Shown in pieces: positions 1 to 8,417 of a stretch of 41,188 nucleotides of DNA. The position numbers and the translations under genes are program-made. How positions within the stretch are numbered: position 1 is the stretch's first letter; each line of letters opens with the position of its first letter. The stretch covers positions 1-41,188 of the forward strand of contig JBDOIE010000089.1 in assembly GCA_041082245.1 (NCBI GenBank). The letters run 5' to 3'. The notes beneath the pieces were generated by a model. It was not told the DNA's origin, made no database searches, and saw nothing but the letters and a program-made list of their open reading frames with translations. The DNA comes from DAOTVY01 sp041082245. Its GTDB lineage: Bacteria > Chloroflexota > Chloroflexia > DTKN01.

Positions 1-306
1 GAGCGCGAGGGCGTGACAGCACGTTCCCTTTTACCTCTCAACCTCAGCCCGGATGCGCGCCGCGCTTGTAGGAACCGGGCAGCCTCGACCTGGCGCGTTC
101 CGGGTGTGAAGGCAGGGCTTCTCAATCATCTTGCACCGGCTTGCAAACAAAGTCTATTCTGAGGTAGGGCAACTCCTGCAGAGTTGCCCTACGCCGCCCC
201 TGTTGTCCGTCTCGAACGCCTATTCCACACACAGGCGACCGCACGGGGATGCCCTCCCGTTGGAAGCACCTACGGAAATGGGGCGCGCCCCCTCAGGACC
301 GGTTCC
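1..306. other. Intergenic/edge stretch, no gene supported
   Basis: No reading frame here has a recognisable product or a ribosome binding site. The only structure I see is the perfect hairpin at 164-192, listed separately. Upstream sequence is outside the window, so the first bases may be the tail of a neighbouring intergenic region. Confidence 0.5.
164..192. repeat. Perfect 12-bp inverted repeat (hairpin)
   Basis: GTAGGGCAACTC at 164-175 and GAGTTGCCCTAC at 181-192 are perfect reverse complements around a 5-nt loop (CTGCA). No T-run follows on either strand, so it is not a standard intrinsic terminator. It could be a dispersed palindromic repeat or the structured end of an upstream transcript. 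Confidence 0.7.
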
Positions 307-334
307 TGGACATCGGCCGGCCTTGGAGTATAAT
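307..334 (+). promoter_or_regulatory. Putative sigma-70 promoter of the threonine aldolase gene
   Basis: A -35-like TGGACA at 307-312 is separated by 16 bp from a consensus -10 TATAAT at 329-334. This puts the start of transcription near 340, about 30 nt upstream of the ATG at 369. Confidence 0.6.
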
Positions 335-368
335 GGACTCGTCACACGAAGGTGCGAGAGGAGGAGCG

Positions 369-1415
369 ATGGACCGCCGGATCGATTTGCGCAGCGATAC
401 CGTGACCCTGCCCACCCCCGCGATGCGGCGCGCGATGTACGAGGCGGAGGTGGGGGACGACGTGTGGGGTGAAGACCCTACCGTAAAGCGGCTGCAGGAG
501 ATGGCGGCCGAGCGGATGGGCAAAGAGGCGGCGCTTTTCGTCGCGAGCGGGACGATGGGGAACCTCGTTTCTCTGCTGGCCCACTGTCGGCGCGGAGACG
601 AGGTCATCATGGGCAGCGAATGCCACATCTTCCACTACGAGGTGGGCGCGGCTGCCGTGTTCGGAGGGTTGGTCTACCGCACGGTCCCGAACACCCGCTT
701 TGGCGAGCTGCCTCTGGAGGAGATCGAAGCCGCGATTCGAGGACCGAACGTCCATTTTCCCCCCACCGGGCTGATCTGCCTGGAGAACACCCACAACCGC
801 TGTGGAGGCACCGTGCTTGGCCCGGAGTATATGCGCCGCGTAAGGGAACTGGCCGACCGCTACCGTTTGCCCGTCCACCTCGATGGCGCGCGCATCTTCA
901 ATGCCGCGATCGCACTGGGTATAGAGGCCCGGGAACTGGCACGCTACGCGGACTCGGTGATGTTCTGCCTTTCCAAAGGGCTTTCGGCGCCAGTGGGATC
1001 GCTGGTGTGCGGTACAGCCGAGTTCGTCGAACGGGTCCACCGGATGCGCAAGATGGTGGGCGGCGGCATGCGGCAGGTCGGGGTGATCGCCGCGGCCGGG
1101 ATCGTCGCGTTGCAAGAGATGGTGGACCGGCTGGCCGAGGACCACGAGAACGCACGGCGCCTGGCCGAGGGACTGGCTAACATCCCGGGAATCGCCGTAG
1201 ACCTGGATACCGTGCAAACGAACATGGTGATGTTCTACCCGACCGATCCCCGCTGGACGACCGAGACACTGAGCCAGGCCCTTTGTGCCGCAGGGGTCCT
1301 TGTTTCGTACCTCGGCCGGACCAAGATCCGGGCCGTGACGCACTACGGGATCGAGCGGTCCGACATCGAGGAAGCGCTGCAGCGGATCGCGCAGGTGGTG
1401 CGTGGTGGTCCTTAG
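369..1415 (+). CDS. ltaE: Low-specificity L-threonine aldolase
   Basis: A PLP enzyme that cleaves L-threonine or allo-threonine to glycine and acetaldehyde in the cytosol. The 348-residue product is the usual family length. It opens with the typical IDLRSDTVT segment. The PLP lysine is K203 in CLSKGLSAPVGS, and the cofactor-binding HLDGAR segment (residues 170-175) and the conserved SECHIF segment (83-88) are present. ATG 369 is chosen because GAGGAGG lies just upstream and the family begins here; in-frame starts further upstream add unrelated residues. It sits 15 bp before the M23 peptidase gene and has its own promoter. A link to the methylotrophy-like genes nearby through glycine is possible but only inference. 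Confidence 0.9.
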   Translation: MDRRIDLRSDTVTLPTPAMRRAMYEAEVGDDVWGEDPTVKRLQEMAAERMGKEAALFVASGTMGNLVSLLAHCRRGDEVIMGSECHIFHYEVGAAAVFGGLVYRTVPNTRFGELPLEEIEAAIRGPNVHFPPTGLICLENTHNRCGGTVLGPEYMRRVRELADRYRLPVHLDGARIFNAAIALGIEARELARYADSVMFCLSKGLSAPVGSLVCGTAEFVERVHRMRKMVGGGMRQVGVIAAAGIVALQEMVDRLAEDHENARRLAEGLANIPGIAVDLDTVQTNMVMFYPTDPRWTTETLSQALCAAGVLVSYLGRTKIRAVTHYGIERSDIEEALQRIAQVVRGGP

Positions 1416-1430
1416 TGTAAGGAGCTTTGC

Positions 1431-4292
1431 TTGAAAGCGGCCAGGATTGCCCTGGGGGCCCTCTTCATCGTGCTCGCCCTGGGTTGGGCAGGGAGCCGGT
1501 GGTTCCATTCCCCCTCACAGGAAACCGCGTGCGCCGCAGTTCCGCTGCCCACGGTCCGGCTGGACGAAGAAGCGGAAGTGCGCGCCAGGATGGAGCAGGC
1601 CCTTCAGGGTTGGATAGCCGTGCACCCCGGGGCTGGACCGTTTCTACTCGGTGCCATCTGGGGCGAAAGCAGCTGGGCAGCGGGCGAGGTGCGCGTCGCG
1701 CCTTCCACAGGGGTCAGCACCGAAGGCACGCTTGTGCTGGCCGAACGCCATGGGAGCGCGTGGGAAGTGACCCTTCCGGGCGACCCCGGCTACGTCCGAC
1801 TGCTGGAACGTGGCCCCTCACAGCTGCTGCCCCAGGCTGCCCTGGACGCTCTGCGCGCCCAAGGCGGACCCGCGCTCGGGGATACCCAGGGCCTGTACTA
1901 CCTTCCCTACTCGGCCGGCACATCCGTCCTTGTCACCTGCGTCGACTGCTACCCGGGGCACTTTCCGAGCGTCGATCTGTACAGCTGGGGCGACCGCACG
2001 TTGCGCGCGGCCCGGGATGGAACGGTCGTCGCCTGGCACGATGTAGGCGACCTCTGTTGCTGCCAGTCCGGATGCGGGGCGTGCAACAGCTATCTCGTGC
2101 TCGACCACGGCGATGGCGAGTTCTCCGCCTACCTCCACATGGTCTCGGGGAGCATCCCGGAGCCGCTGCGGCAGATCGGCGCCTTTGTCCCGCGCGGCAC
2201 TGCGATCGGCATCGAGGGGGATGTCGGCTACACCTGTGGTAGCAACCGCCCAGAGGTGGGGTGCGGGAGCATCCCACCAACCCCGGGGCAAGGGTGCGGC
2301 CGTCACGTGCACTTTGAAGTTCGGGACGCGCCCTACCCATATGGCCAGCGCCTCCGCCCGCGCTTCCAGGATGTCTACGATCAGACCAACCCGCCGACCT
2401 ATTATGTGGAGGAAGGGCATACGTACGTTTCCGGCAACTTGCCTTATTGCCCCACACCGACGCCTACAGCCACCCCCATACCCAGCCCCACCCCCGGAGC
2501 CTGCACGCCGCCAGTCGGCACCGAGGGGGTATACCTCTTCAGCGAAGCGCACTTCTGCGGATATTTCGAGCCGTTTCTCACCTCTGCTCCCGCGATCAGC
2601 AGCACCTCCCCCGTGAGCCAGGGCATCCGCTCGCTGTACCTGCTGGGTCCGTACACGGCTACCCTCTATACAGCGCCGCACTACCAGGGGGCCGGGGAAA
2701 CGTTCCTCGATGCGGACGTGGACCTCTCCGACAACACCGTCTCCACCCGCACGGCTTCGGTCCGCGTGACCCTCAAGGAGTGCAGCGTCATCAGTCCTGG
2801 CATCGTGCTGTACAGCGCCCCGGGATATGGCGGCACCTGCCAGCGCTTCGTCCGGAGCGATCCCAACCTGGAAGATGACGGCCTGGCCCGAAACGTACGC
2901 TCTCTGCGCATCGCAGGGCCGTACACCGTTACGTTATACGGCGATGTGGGATACTCTGGCCCATCCGAATCGTTCACGCAAGACGTCTACGACCTCCTGG
3001 AGCACCCCCTGGGACGCGACATCCGTTCCCTCCGTGTGGGCACCCCTGGATGCAACCCGCAAGCGGAGGGAGTCACTCTGTTCGCGCTCCCCGGCTATGC
3101 GGGCGAATGCCGGACCCTGGTCACCGCCACCGCGGACCTCTCCGCGACCCTGGGGGCAACTGCGCGCTCGATCTGGCTCGAGGGGCCGTTCCACGCGATC
3201 CTGTACACCGAGGCCGGATTCGGCGGCACCGCAGAGCGGATACTGGTGAGCGATCCGGATTTGAGCGACAACGCGGTCTTTCCACCAGCTTCCCTCCAGG
3301 TCGAAGGCGGCGGATGTCAGCCCTGGCGGGAAGGCGTCACGCTGTTTGCCTCCCGGGGCTTCGTGGGCGCGTGCCTGACGCTGCGGGAAAGCGAACCGGA
3401 TCTCGGCGCGGTGGGCCTGGCCGGGCACCTGGGCTCGCTGCACATCCGCGGTCCCTACCGGGTGACGCTCTATGCGTTGCCGGGCTTCGCAGGTGCTTCG
3501 GAGACACTCGACCGCACGGATGCCGACCTTACGGACAACCCGGTGGGCATACAAGCAGCTTCGGTGCGCATCGAGTGGATGCCGTGTGAGCCGGGGACGG
3601 GAGGGGTTACCCTCTGGGCGCAGGCGGGCTATGACGGTGTCTGTACGACCGTCCAGGAGGACGATCCGGACCTCCAGGACAACAACATCGGCCGCGCGAA
3701 CGCCTTTTCCGTGCGGGTGATCGGCCCCTACAGCGCGACTCTGTACACCTCGCCCGGTTTTTCGGGCACGCAAGCGATCGTGTTGGGAGACCTCCCGGAT
3801 CTCACGGCCACTCCATTTGCGGGCACCGCGGCGTCCCTGCGTGTGAAGCGTATGGCCGAGCCGCTGCGCTTGTGGAACGATCTGCGGCCTTTCGCGCTAC
3901 CGCTTGTGGGCTCGTCCTTCCCCACCTATTTCCTTCAGGACACGGCGTACGCTTCCTGCAGCCCGGACGATCCGGTGCTCAGCTGCACGGGGGGCGCTGG
4001 AATCCGCACGCTCTGGTACCGCCCGGTGGAAACCGTGGGTTCCGTGTGGCATGTTATCGGTTCGAGCACCACGGACCTTGCCTTGGCCCTTTGGGTCGAA
4101 GGACCGGGCGGCATGCAGGAAATCGCCTGTGCCACAGGGAACCCGGCTGCGCTCCAAGTGGTGCTCCCTCCCGGCCTGCCGCTGTGGCTGGAAGCAAGTT
4201 TGCAGGAGGCCCGCGAGGGTATCCTGGTACTTCAGGTGTGGAAAAGCACACCTCTATCGGTCTACCTCCCCCTGATCCTGGCGCGCCGCTGA
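1431..4292 (+). CDS. Secreted M23-family peptidase with tandem beta/gamma-crystallin-like repeats
   Basis: A 953-residue exported protein. Residues 1-35 form a signal peptide (KAAR, then a hydrophobic core). Residues 165-300 match a LytM/M23 zinc endopeptidase domain: H177, D182, Y234/H236 and the HVH motif (H292, H294). A Pro-Thr linker spans 341-357. Residues about 366-812 hold five tandem pairs of roughly 90-residue units with the Greek-key signature Y-x4-Y/F-x-G (for example LYTAPHYQG), ending in S-(L/V)-R-(V/I). About 140 residues follow and end in VYLPLILARR. The start is TTG 1431, with GGAG 6 nt upstream. The first zinc motif reads H-x4-D rather than the usual H-x3-D. A role in cell-wall cleavage or binding is inferred, and the ligand of the repeats is unknown. 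Confidence 0.75.
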   Translation: MKAARIALGALFIVLALGWAGSRWFHSPSQETACAAVPLPTVRLDEEAEVRARMEQALQGWIAVHPGAGPFLLGAIWGESSWAAGEVRVAPSTGVSTEGTLVLAERHGSAWEVTLPGDPGYVRLLERGPSQLLPQAALDALRAQGGPALGDTQGLYYLPYSAGTSVLVTCVDCYPGHFPSVDLYSWGDRTLRAARDGTVVAWHDVGDLCCCQSGCGACNSYLVLDHGDGEFSAYLHMVSGSIPEPLRQIGAFVPRGTAIGIEGDVGYTCGSNRPEVGCGSIPPTPGQGCGRHVHFEVRDAPYPYGQRLRPRFQDVYDQTNPPTYYVEEGHTYVSGNLPYCPTPTPTATPIPSPTPGACTPPVGTEGVYLFSEAHFCGYFEPFLTSAPAISSTSPVSQGIRSLYLLGPYTATLYTAPHYQGAGETFLDADVDLSDNTVSTRTASVRVTLKECSVISPGIVLYSAPGYGGTCQRFVRSDPNLEDDGLARNVRSLRIAGPYTVTLYGDVGYSGPSESFTQDVYDLLEHPLGRDIRSLRVGTPGCNPQAEGVTLFALPGYAGECRTLVTATADLSATLGATARSIWLEGPFHAILYTEAGFGGTAERILVSDPDLSDNAVFPPASLQVEGGGCQPWREGVTLFASRGFVGACLTLRESEPDLGAVGLAGHLGSLHIRGPYRVTLYALPGFAGASETLDRTDADLTDNPVGIQAASVRIEWMPCEPGTGGVTLWAQAGYDGVCTTVQEDDPDLQDNNIGRANAFSVRVIGPYSATLYTSPGFSGTQAIVLGDLPDLTATPFAGTAASLRVKRMAEPLRLWNDLRPFALPLVGSSFPTYFLQDTAYASCSPDDPVLSCTGGAGIRTLWYRPVETVGSVWHVIGSSTTDLALALWVEGPGGMQEIACATGNPAALQVVLPPGLPLWLEASLQEAREGILVLQVWKSTPLSVYLPLILARR

Positions 4293-4406
4293 CGGGAATA
4301 CGGACCTCGCCCGGCCGCCCTTTCTTCAGTTTCTACGTTCTACGGCGCAACCCGGGGCAGCTTTCTCAGGACAGACATCCCCTCGGTCCGCCGTCCGCAA
4401 GGACGT

Positions 4407-4435
4407 TTGACAGGATAGGCTCCCTGTGATATGAT
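4407..4435 (+). promoter_or_regulatory. Promoter of tRNA-Asp
   Basis: A perfect -35 TTGACA (4407-4412), a 17-bp spacer and a -10 TATGAT (4430-4435) lie immediately upstream of the tRNA at 4446. This implies a very short 5' leader. Confidence 0.85.
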
Positions 4436-4445
4436 ACCGCGCGTC

Positions 4446-4519
4446 GGGGCCGTGGTGTAGAGGCCTAACATGCAGCCCTGTCAAGGCTGAGATCGGGGGT
4501 TCGAATCCCCTCGGCCCCG
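4446..4519 (+). tRNA. tRNA-Asp (anticodon GTC)
   Basis: A 74-nt cloverleaf. The acceptor arms GGGGCCG and CGGCCCC pair, with discriminator G4519. The anticodon stem CAGCC/GGCTG encloses loop CTGTCAA with GTC, and the T arm reads GGGGG-TTCGAAT-CCCC. CCA is not encoded, since C4520 is followed by AGG, so the 3' end must be added by tRNA nucleotidyltransferase. Confidence 0.95.
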
Positions 4520-4531
4520 CAGGTGAAACCA

Positions 4532-4570
4532 GGGTTCCCGGGCACTCTGTGCCCGGGAACCCACGTTTTT
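4532..4570 (+). terminator. Rho-independent terminator after tRNA-Asp
   Basis: A perfect 14-bp stem (4532-4545 with 4549-4562, GGGTTCCCGGGCAC and its complement) closes a TCT loop and is followed by ACGTTTTT. This is the strongest intrinsic terminator in the window and isolates the tRNA unit from the regulator gene downstream. Confidence 0.9.
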
Positions 4571-4805
4571 ATGGGAGCAACCCCACCGAGCCTGAGGCTG
4601 CAAGGGGAACCTCGCCCGAGGATCGCACAGGCACGCCACCGAAGTCTCGCCCAGCGACGGCATCCGGAATCCGGGGAATCAGACCAGAGCTGTGTGGACG
4701 GGCAGGGGGAAGAGCGAAGAGGAGCTCATCAAGAGCCCAGGTACCGCCAGCGACCGTGGCTGCGGAAAGGCCCGTGTCTGGCACAGCCCGTCTTGAATCG
4801 AAGCG
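4571..4805. other. Gene-free stretch upstream of the AsnC/Lrp regulator
   Basis: Together with the flanking terminator and promoter this makes about 385 bases without a gene. I see no RNA gene or reading frame with a ribosome binding site in it. The base composition becomes AT-rich towards 4800-4860, where the promoter and candidate operator lie. Confidence 0.5.
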
Positions 4806-4822
4806 TTTGCGAAATTCGAAAA
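4806..4822. promoter_or_regulatory. Candidate operator palindrome upstream of the Lrp-family gene
   Basis: TTTGCGAA-A-TTCGAAAA is a 17-bp palindrome with 7 of 8 positions symmetric. It ends 6 bp before the -35 box. The half-site TTCGAAAA recurs exactly at 4862-4869 over the predicted transcription start. Paired half-sites around a promoter are typical of autoregulating Lrp/AsnC proteins. The assignment is inference. Confidence 0.45.
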
Positions 4823-4828
4823 AATCAC

Positions 4829-4857
4829 TTGACAATTCTACGAAGATACCGTAAAAT
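4829..4857 (+). promoter_or_regulatory. Promoter of the regulator-mttB-transporter gene run
   Basis: A consensus -35 TTGACA (4829-4834), exactly 17 bp, then -10 TAAAAT (4852-4857). Transcription should start near 4864. With no clear terminator before 15370 it may drive the whole plus-strand cluster. Confidence 0.85.
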
Positions 4858-4904
4858 AAGGTTCGAAAATGCGGAGCTCTCACTCACCTCCTGCGAGCGA
4901 GCCA

Positions 4905-5393
4905 ATGGATGCTTCCCAGCTTGACGACCTGGACCGCCAAATCATCGGAATCCTGCAGTACGACGGCCGCAAGCCCTTTACCGAGATCGCTGAAATGCTC
5001 GGGGTCTCCGAGGGCACCGTCCGCAACCGCGTCAAGCGGCTCATCGAGCGCAAGCAGATGCAGATCGTGGCCATCGTAGAACCCCAGTTTCTGGGGTACA
5101 ACGCCGCCGCGTTGATCGGATTAACCGTTCAGCACAACCAGATCGATGCTGTAGCCAGGGAGATCGGCCGTTTCCCGGAAGTGACCTACCTGCTGATGGC
5201 TTCCGGGGAGTACGATCTCTTCGCCGAAGTGTACTGCCGGGATATGGCCCACCTGGTCTTTTTCCTGAACGAGAGACTGCGCCAGGTCCCGGGTGTGCTG
5301 CGGACCGAGACGTTCATGATTCTGAAGATGTACAAACTCTCCTATCGCTGGGGAGAAGCAGAGCCACCCCCGGAGCCCCTTTTGCACCGGTGA
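4905..5393 (+). CDS. Lrp/AsnC-family transcriptional regulator
   Basis: A small-ligand-responsive DNA-binding protein of 162 residues, the usual length. The N-terminal winged helix-turn-helix covers about residues 6-55 (LDDLDRQII, then the recognition region SEGTVRNRVKRL). The C-terminal RAM/AsnC ligand and oligomerisation domain covers about 66-145. I chose ATG 4905 because the family begins just before the LDxLDxxI segment; ATG 4869 is in frame but lies only a few bases after the predicted transcription start. It precedes mttB1 by 9 bp, so it probably controls the methyltransferase/transporter genes. Its effector may be a methylated amine or amino-acid derivative, by context only. Confidence 0.85.
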   Translation: MDASQLDDLDRQIIGILQYDGRKPFTEIAEMLGVSEGTVRNRVKRLIERKQMQIVAIVEPQFLGYNAAALIGLTVQHNQIDAVAREIGRFPEVTYLLMASGEYDLFAEVYCRDMAHLVFFLNERLRQVPGVLRTETFMILKMYKLSYRWGEAEPPPEPLLHR

Positions 5394-5402
5394 GGACGGG
5401 CA

Positions 5403-6824
5403 ATGCCCACCTTCGGCCTGTCGGAAGAAGCAGTCGAACTGGTCCATGAGAAGTCGGTCCAGATTCTGACGCGCGTGGGTTTCTGCGTGCCCGACGGGAC
5501 AGCCATCGCCCGCCTGGAACAGGCCGGCTTTCCGGTCGACCGCGAAAGCCAGATGGTGCGTCTCACACCGGAGCTGATCGAGGCCGGCCTGGCCCATGTG
5601 CCCCGAAAGGTCACGCTTTACGGCCGCGGCGGCGACGAGTGCCCTTCCCTTTTCCAGAGACCGTGCTTTATGGGCGCCGGTACGCCGGTACAAGTTTTCG
5701 ACCTGGAGACCGGTGAGCGTCGGCCGTCCACGCGTCAGGACGTGCGGCAGCTGGTCGCTTTGCAGGATGCCCTCTCGCAAGTGGACATCGTGCGGCCTAC
5801 GGTGACCGCTACCGACCAAGGGGAATGCTCCGATCTAGTGGAAATCGCCGAACTGTTACGGGGGACCACCAAGCCGATCGTGCATCGCACATTGGCGGCA
5901 GACCGGGTCGATGCGGCGGTGGAGATGCTGGCCGCGGTTGCCGGCGGCGAGGAGGCATTGCGCGCGAGACCCAATTTTGCCACCGTGTACTGCCCGGTCA
6001 GCCCGGGCTATTTCACCCCGGAAAATGTGCGATGTTTGCTGCGCTGGGCGGAACACGGCTTACCGATCACGCTGCTCAGCATGGCGATGGGCGGGGCATC
6101 CGCCCCGGCCACCCTTCTGGGTACGCTGGTCGTGATCAACTGCGATGTCCTCGCCTGGACCGTGGCGCTCGAGATCCTTTTCCCCGGGCTGCCGCTGCTG
6201 TACGGAAGCGTATCATCGGTGCTCGACATGCGCACCGGGCTCCTGGCCCTGGGTGCCCCCGAGCGCGGGATGGTGAACGCCGGGGCCGCAACAATGGCTC
6301 GTTTTTACGGGATGCGCTCGATGTGCGGGGGCTTTTCCAGCGACGCCAAAGAACTGGATGCCCAGGCCGGGTTCGAGAAGGCGATCACCGCCATCCCTTT
6401 GCTGCTGGCCGGCGCCGACATCATCTACGGTGTCGGGGCCACCGACGCCGGCTCGGCCATCTCCTACACCCAGATGGTACTCGATAACGAACTGGCGGCC
6501 GGCCTGCGCCGGTTGGTACAGGGCATCGCGATACACGATCTCGAAGAAGAGGTCGCACTCATCCAGGCGAATACTCCGCGGGGTAATTTCCTGCGAGTCC
6601 CTCATACCCGTCGCACCTTTCGTGAGCACTGGTTGCCCACCCTGCTCAGCCGCGACTCCTACGAGCGTTGGCAACAGCGTGGAGAAACCGTGGCCCAGGC
6701 CTGCCGCCGGCGGGCAAAAGAAATTCTCGCCGAGCACCGGCCCCCGCCCCTGCCACCTGCGGTCGAAGCGGAACTGGAACGGATCGGCCGGCGGTACCTG
6801 GGACCCGAATTCCACCTCTCCTGA
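5403..6824 (+). CDS. MttB-superfamily (trimethylamine methyltransferase-like) protein 1
   Basis: A 473-residue TIM-barrel methyltransferase of the MttB superfamily. Characterised relatives move a methyl group from a quaternary or tertiary amine to a cognate corrinoid protein. Non-pyrrolysine members act on glycine betaine, proline betaine, carnitine or gamma-butyrobetaine. Family features include the N-terminal VHEKSVQILTRVGFCVPDG segment, the SDAKELDAQAGFEKA segment (about 322-336) and the C-terminal TPRGNFLRVPHTRR. No in-frame TAG is present, so it is not the pyrrolysine type. GAGGA precedes ATG 5403. It differs clearly from the three paralogues downstream; the substrate is unknown. No corrinoid partner is encoded in the window. 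Confidence 0.85.
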   Translation: MPTFGLSEEAVELVHEKSVQILTRVGFCVPDGTAIARLEQAGFPVDRESQMVRLTPELIEAGLAHVPRKVTLYGRGGDECPSLFQRPCFMGAGTPVQVFDLETGERRPSTRQDVRQLVALQDALSQVDIVRPTVTATDQGECSDLVEIAELLRGTTKPIVHRTLAADRVDAAVEMLAAVAGGEEALRARPNFATVYCPVSPGYFTPENVRCLLRWAEHGLPITLLSMAMGGASAPATLLGTLVVINCDVLAWTVALEILFPGLPLLYGSVSSVLDMRTGLLALGAPERGMVNAGAATMARFYGMRSMCGGFSSDAKELDAQAGFEKAITAIPLLLAGADIIYGVGATDAGSAISYTQMVLDNELAAGLRRLVQGIAIHDLEEEVALIQANTPRGNFLRVPHTRRTFREHWLPTLLSRDSYERWQQRGETVAQACRRRAKEILAEHRPPPLPPAVEAELERIGRRYLGPEFHLS

Positions 6825-6836
6825 AAAGGAGGGCCT

Positions 6837-8294
6837 ATGTGCCGGATCGAACCGATACGACCCCGGTTCCATCTGGAGGTGCTGACCCACGAACAGGTTG
6901 CGGCGATCCGCAGCGCGACGTTGCAGGTACTGGAGGAGGTCGGGGTCCACTTCCCCTCGAAGTGGGCCCTGGAGATCTTTGCCCAGTCCGGCGCCCGGGT
7001 CGATTGGGAAAGGCAGGTCGTCCGTCTGCCAGCGGACCTGGTGCTCCGCGCGATGCGACACGCGCCACGCAGCTTTGTCCTGGGAGGACGTGCCGAAGGG
7101 ACAGAACTAGTCCTGGACGGTTCCTGCAGTTACTTCGCGACGGATGGGTGCGGCACGGAGACCGTGGACTGGGAAACGGGTCGCCGGCGCCGTTCTTGCA
7201 AAGCGGACGTCGCCCTCATGGCGCGCGTCGCCGATGCGCTCCCCTCGATCGCTTTTTACTGGCCTATGGTCAGCGCCCAAGATTACGGGTACCTGGCCCC
7301 TTTGCACGAAGTCGAGGCCAGCTTTCTCAACACGGTCAAGCACGTGCAGAGCGAAACCATTATGGGTGCCGAACTGGCGCGCTACGCGGTGGAGATGGCC
7401 CGCGTGATCGCCGGCGACGATGCCACGCTGCGCTCCCGGCCGCCCCTCTCGCTCCTCGTGTGTACGATCGCCCCTTTGGGTCAGGACCGCGCGGGCATCG
7501 AGGGGGCCATGGTGATGGCCGAGGCCGGTATCCCCGTAGGCTTCATGGCGATGCCCAACATCGGGGCGACGGCGCCCGCCACGGTGGGGGGTGCCCTTGT
7601 GACGGGCAATGCCGAGGTCGTCAGCGCCATGGTGCTGCTGCAACTCCTGGCTCCAGGCGCCCCAGTCTTTCATTCTCTTCTGGCCTCCGTCATGGACCCG
7701 CGTACCGGAGAATACCTTGTCAGCCTGCCAGAAAAGTACCTCGCCAATGCTGCGGCGGTGCAACTCGCGCACGACTGGGGCGTGCCATCGCTGGGGGGAG
7801 CCTTCGGTGTGGAGGACGTGGAGCCGGGTACCTGGCATCTGGGGCAATCCAGCGTTTACACGGCGCTCCTCGTTTCGCTGGCGGGCGCCGAGATGGTCAC
7901 GGGGGGCGGTCTGCTCCGGGCGTCGACCTTGCTCGTCCCGGAGCAGATCCTTTTCGACGACGAGATCTACCACACTCACCGCCGGCTGCTGGAGGGCATC
8001 GACACCGATGCCGAGGGCCTTGCTGTGGAGGTCATCTCCACGGTCGGGCCGCGCGGAAATTTCCTGGCTCAGGGGCACACCCGTCGGCATATTCGCCAGT
8101 TCTGGCTCCCACCGCTTGGGCACCCTGCACCGAGGCCGGACGGTGAGCCGATACCCGATATCGGCCTGCGTGCCCAGGCACGGCTGGCCCAGATCCTCGC
8201 GGAACACGAGCCCGAACCGCTGCCCGAGGCTGCCCAAGCGGAACTGCGGGCGATCCTCGACGCCGCGGCACGGGAGCTCGCACCCAGAGGATAG
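6837..8294 (+). CDS. MttB-superfamily methyltransferase-like protein 2
   Basis: A 485-residue MttB-type barrel starting at ATG 6837 behind AAGGAGG, 12 bp after mttB1. It is much closer to the copy at 12241-13698 than to the other two. Both carry YFATDGCG/YFTTDGCG, FYWPMVSAQDYG, VKHVQSETIMG and GIPVGFMAMP at matching positions. The characteristic tail segment GPRGNFLAQGHTRRHIRQFW is kept. Where mttB1 has a SDAK-type segment, this protein reads GGAFGVEDVEPGTW, which suggests a different substrate pocket. No internal amber codon is present. Predicted role: demethylation of a methylated amine imported by the adjacent transporter (inference). Confidence 0.85.
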   Translation: MCRIEPIRPRFHLEVLTHEQVAAIRSATLQVLEEVGVHFPSKWALEIFAQSGARVDWERQVVRLPADLVLRAMRHAPRSFVLGGRAEGTELVLDGSCSYFATDGCGTETVDWETGRRRRSCKADVALMARVADALPSIAFYWPMVSAQDYGYLAPLHEVEASFLNTVKHVQSETIMGAELARYAVEMARVIAGDDATLRSRPPLSLLVCTIAPLGQDRAGIEGAMVMAEAGIPVGFMAMPNIGATAPATVGGALVTGNAEVVSAMVLLQLLAPGAPVFHSLLASVMDPRTGEYLVSLPEKYLANAAAVQLAHDWGVPSLGGAFGVEDVEPGTWHLGQSSVYTALLVSLAGAEMVTGGGLLRASTLLVPEQILFDDEIYHTHRRLLEGIDTDAEGLAVEVISTVGPRGNFLAQGHTRRHIRQFWLPPLGHPAPRPDGEPIPDIGLRAQARLAQILAEHEPEPLPEAAQAELRAILDAAARELAPRG

Positions 8295-8417
8295 ATGGAA
8301 CCTGTTCGAAGAAAAGAGCGACCAGGAAGGAGGAAGAGGCAAAGCATCAGCCGACTAGGCAGAGGTACGGCACAGGCGTTCGCCGGAGAGACCGGCTCGT
8401 CCGGGAGGAGGAGTCCT

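Noticed and set aside
342..1508. 388-codon minus-strand frame opposite the threonine aldolase
   Set aside because: The threonine aldolase frame has the PLP lysine and all family segments; the antisense frame has none.
2455..2510. Short CAC/CCC-rich tract in the M23 gene as a tandem repeat or CRISPR-like element
   Set aside because: It encodes the Pro-Thr linker (PTPTPTATP) and has no repeat-spacer structure.
4382..4408. CGTCC-GCAA-GGACG hairpin after the M23 gene as a terminator
   Set aside because: The stem is only 5 bp, the T-run is three bases, and it overlaps the tRNA-Asp -35 box.
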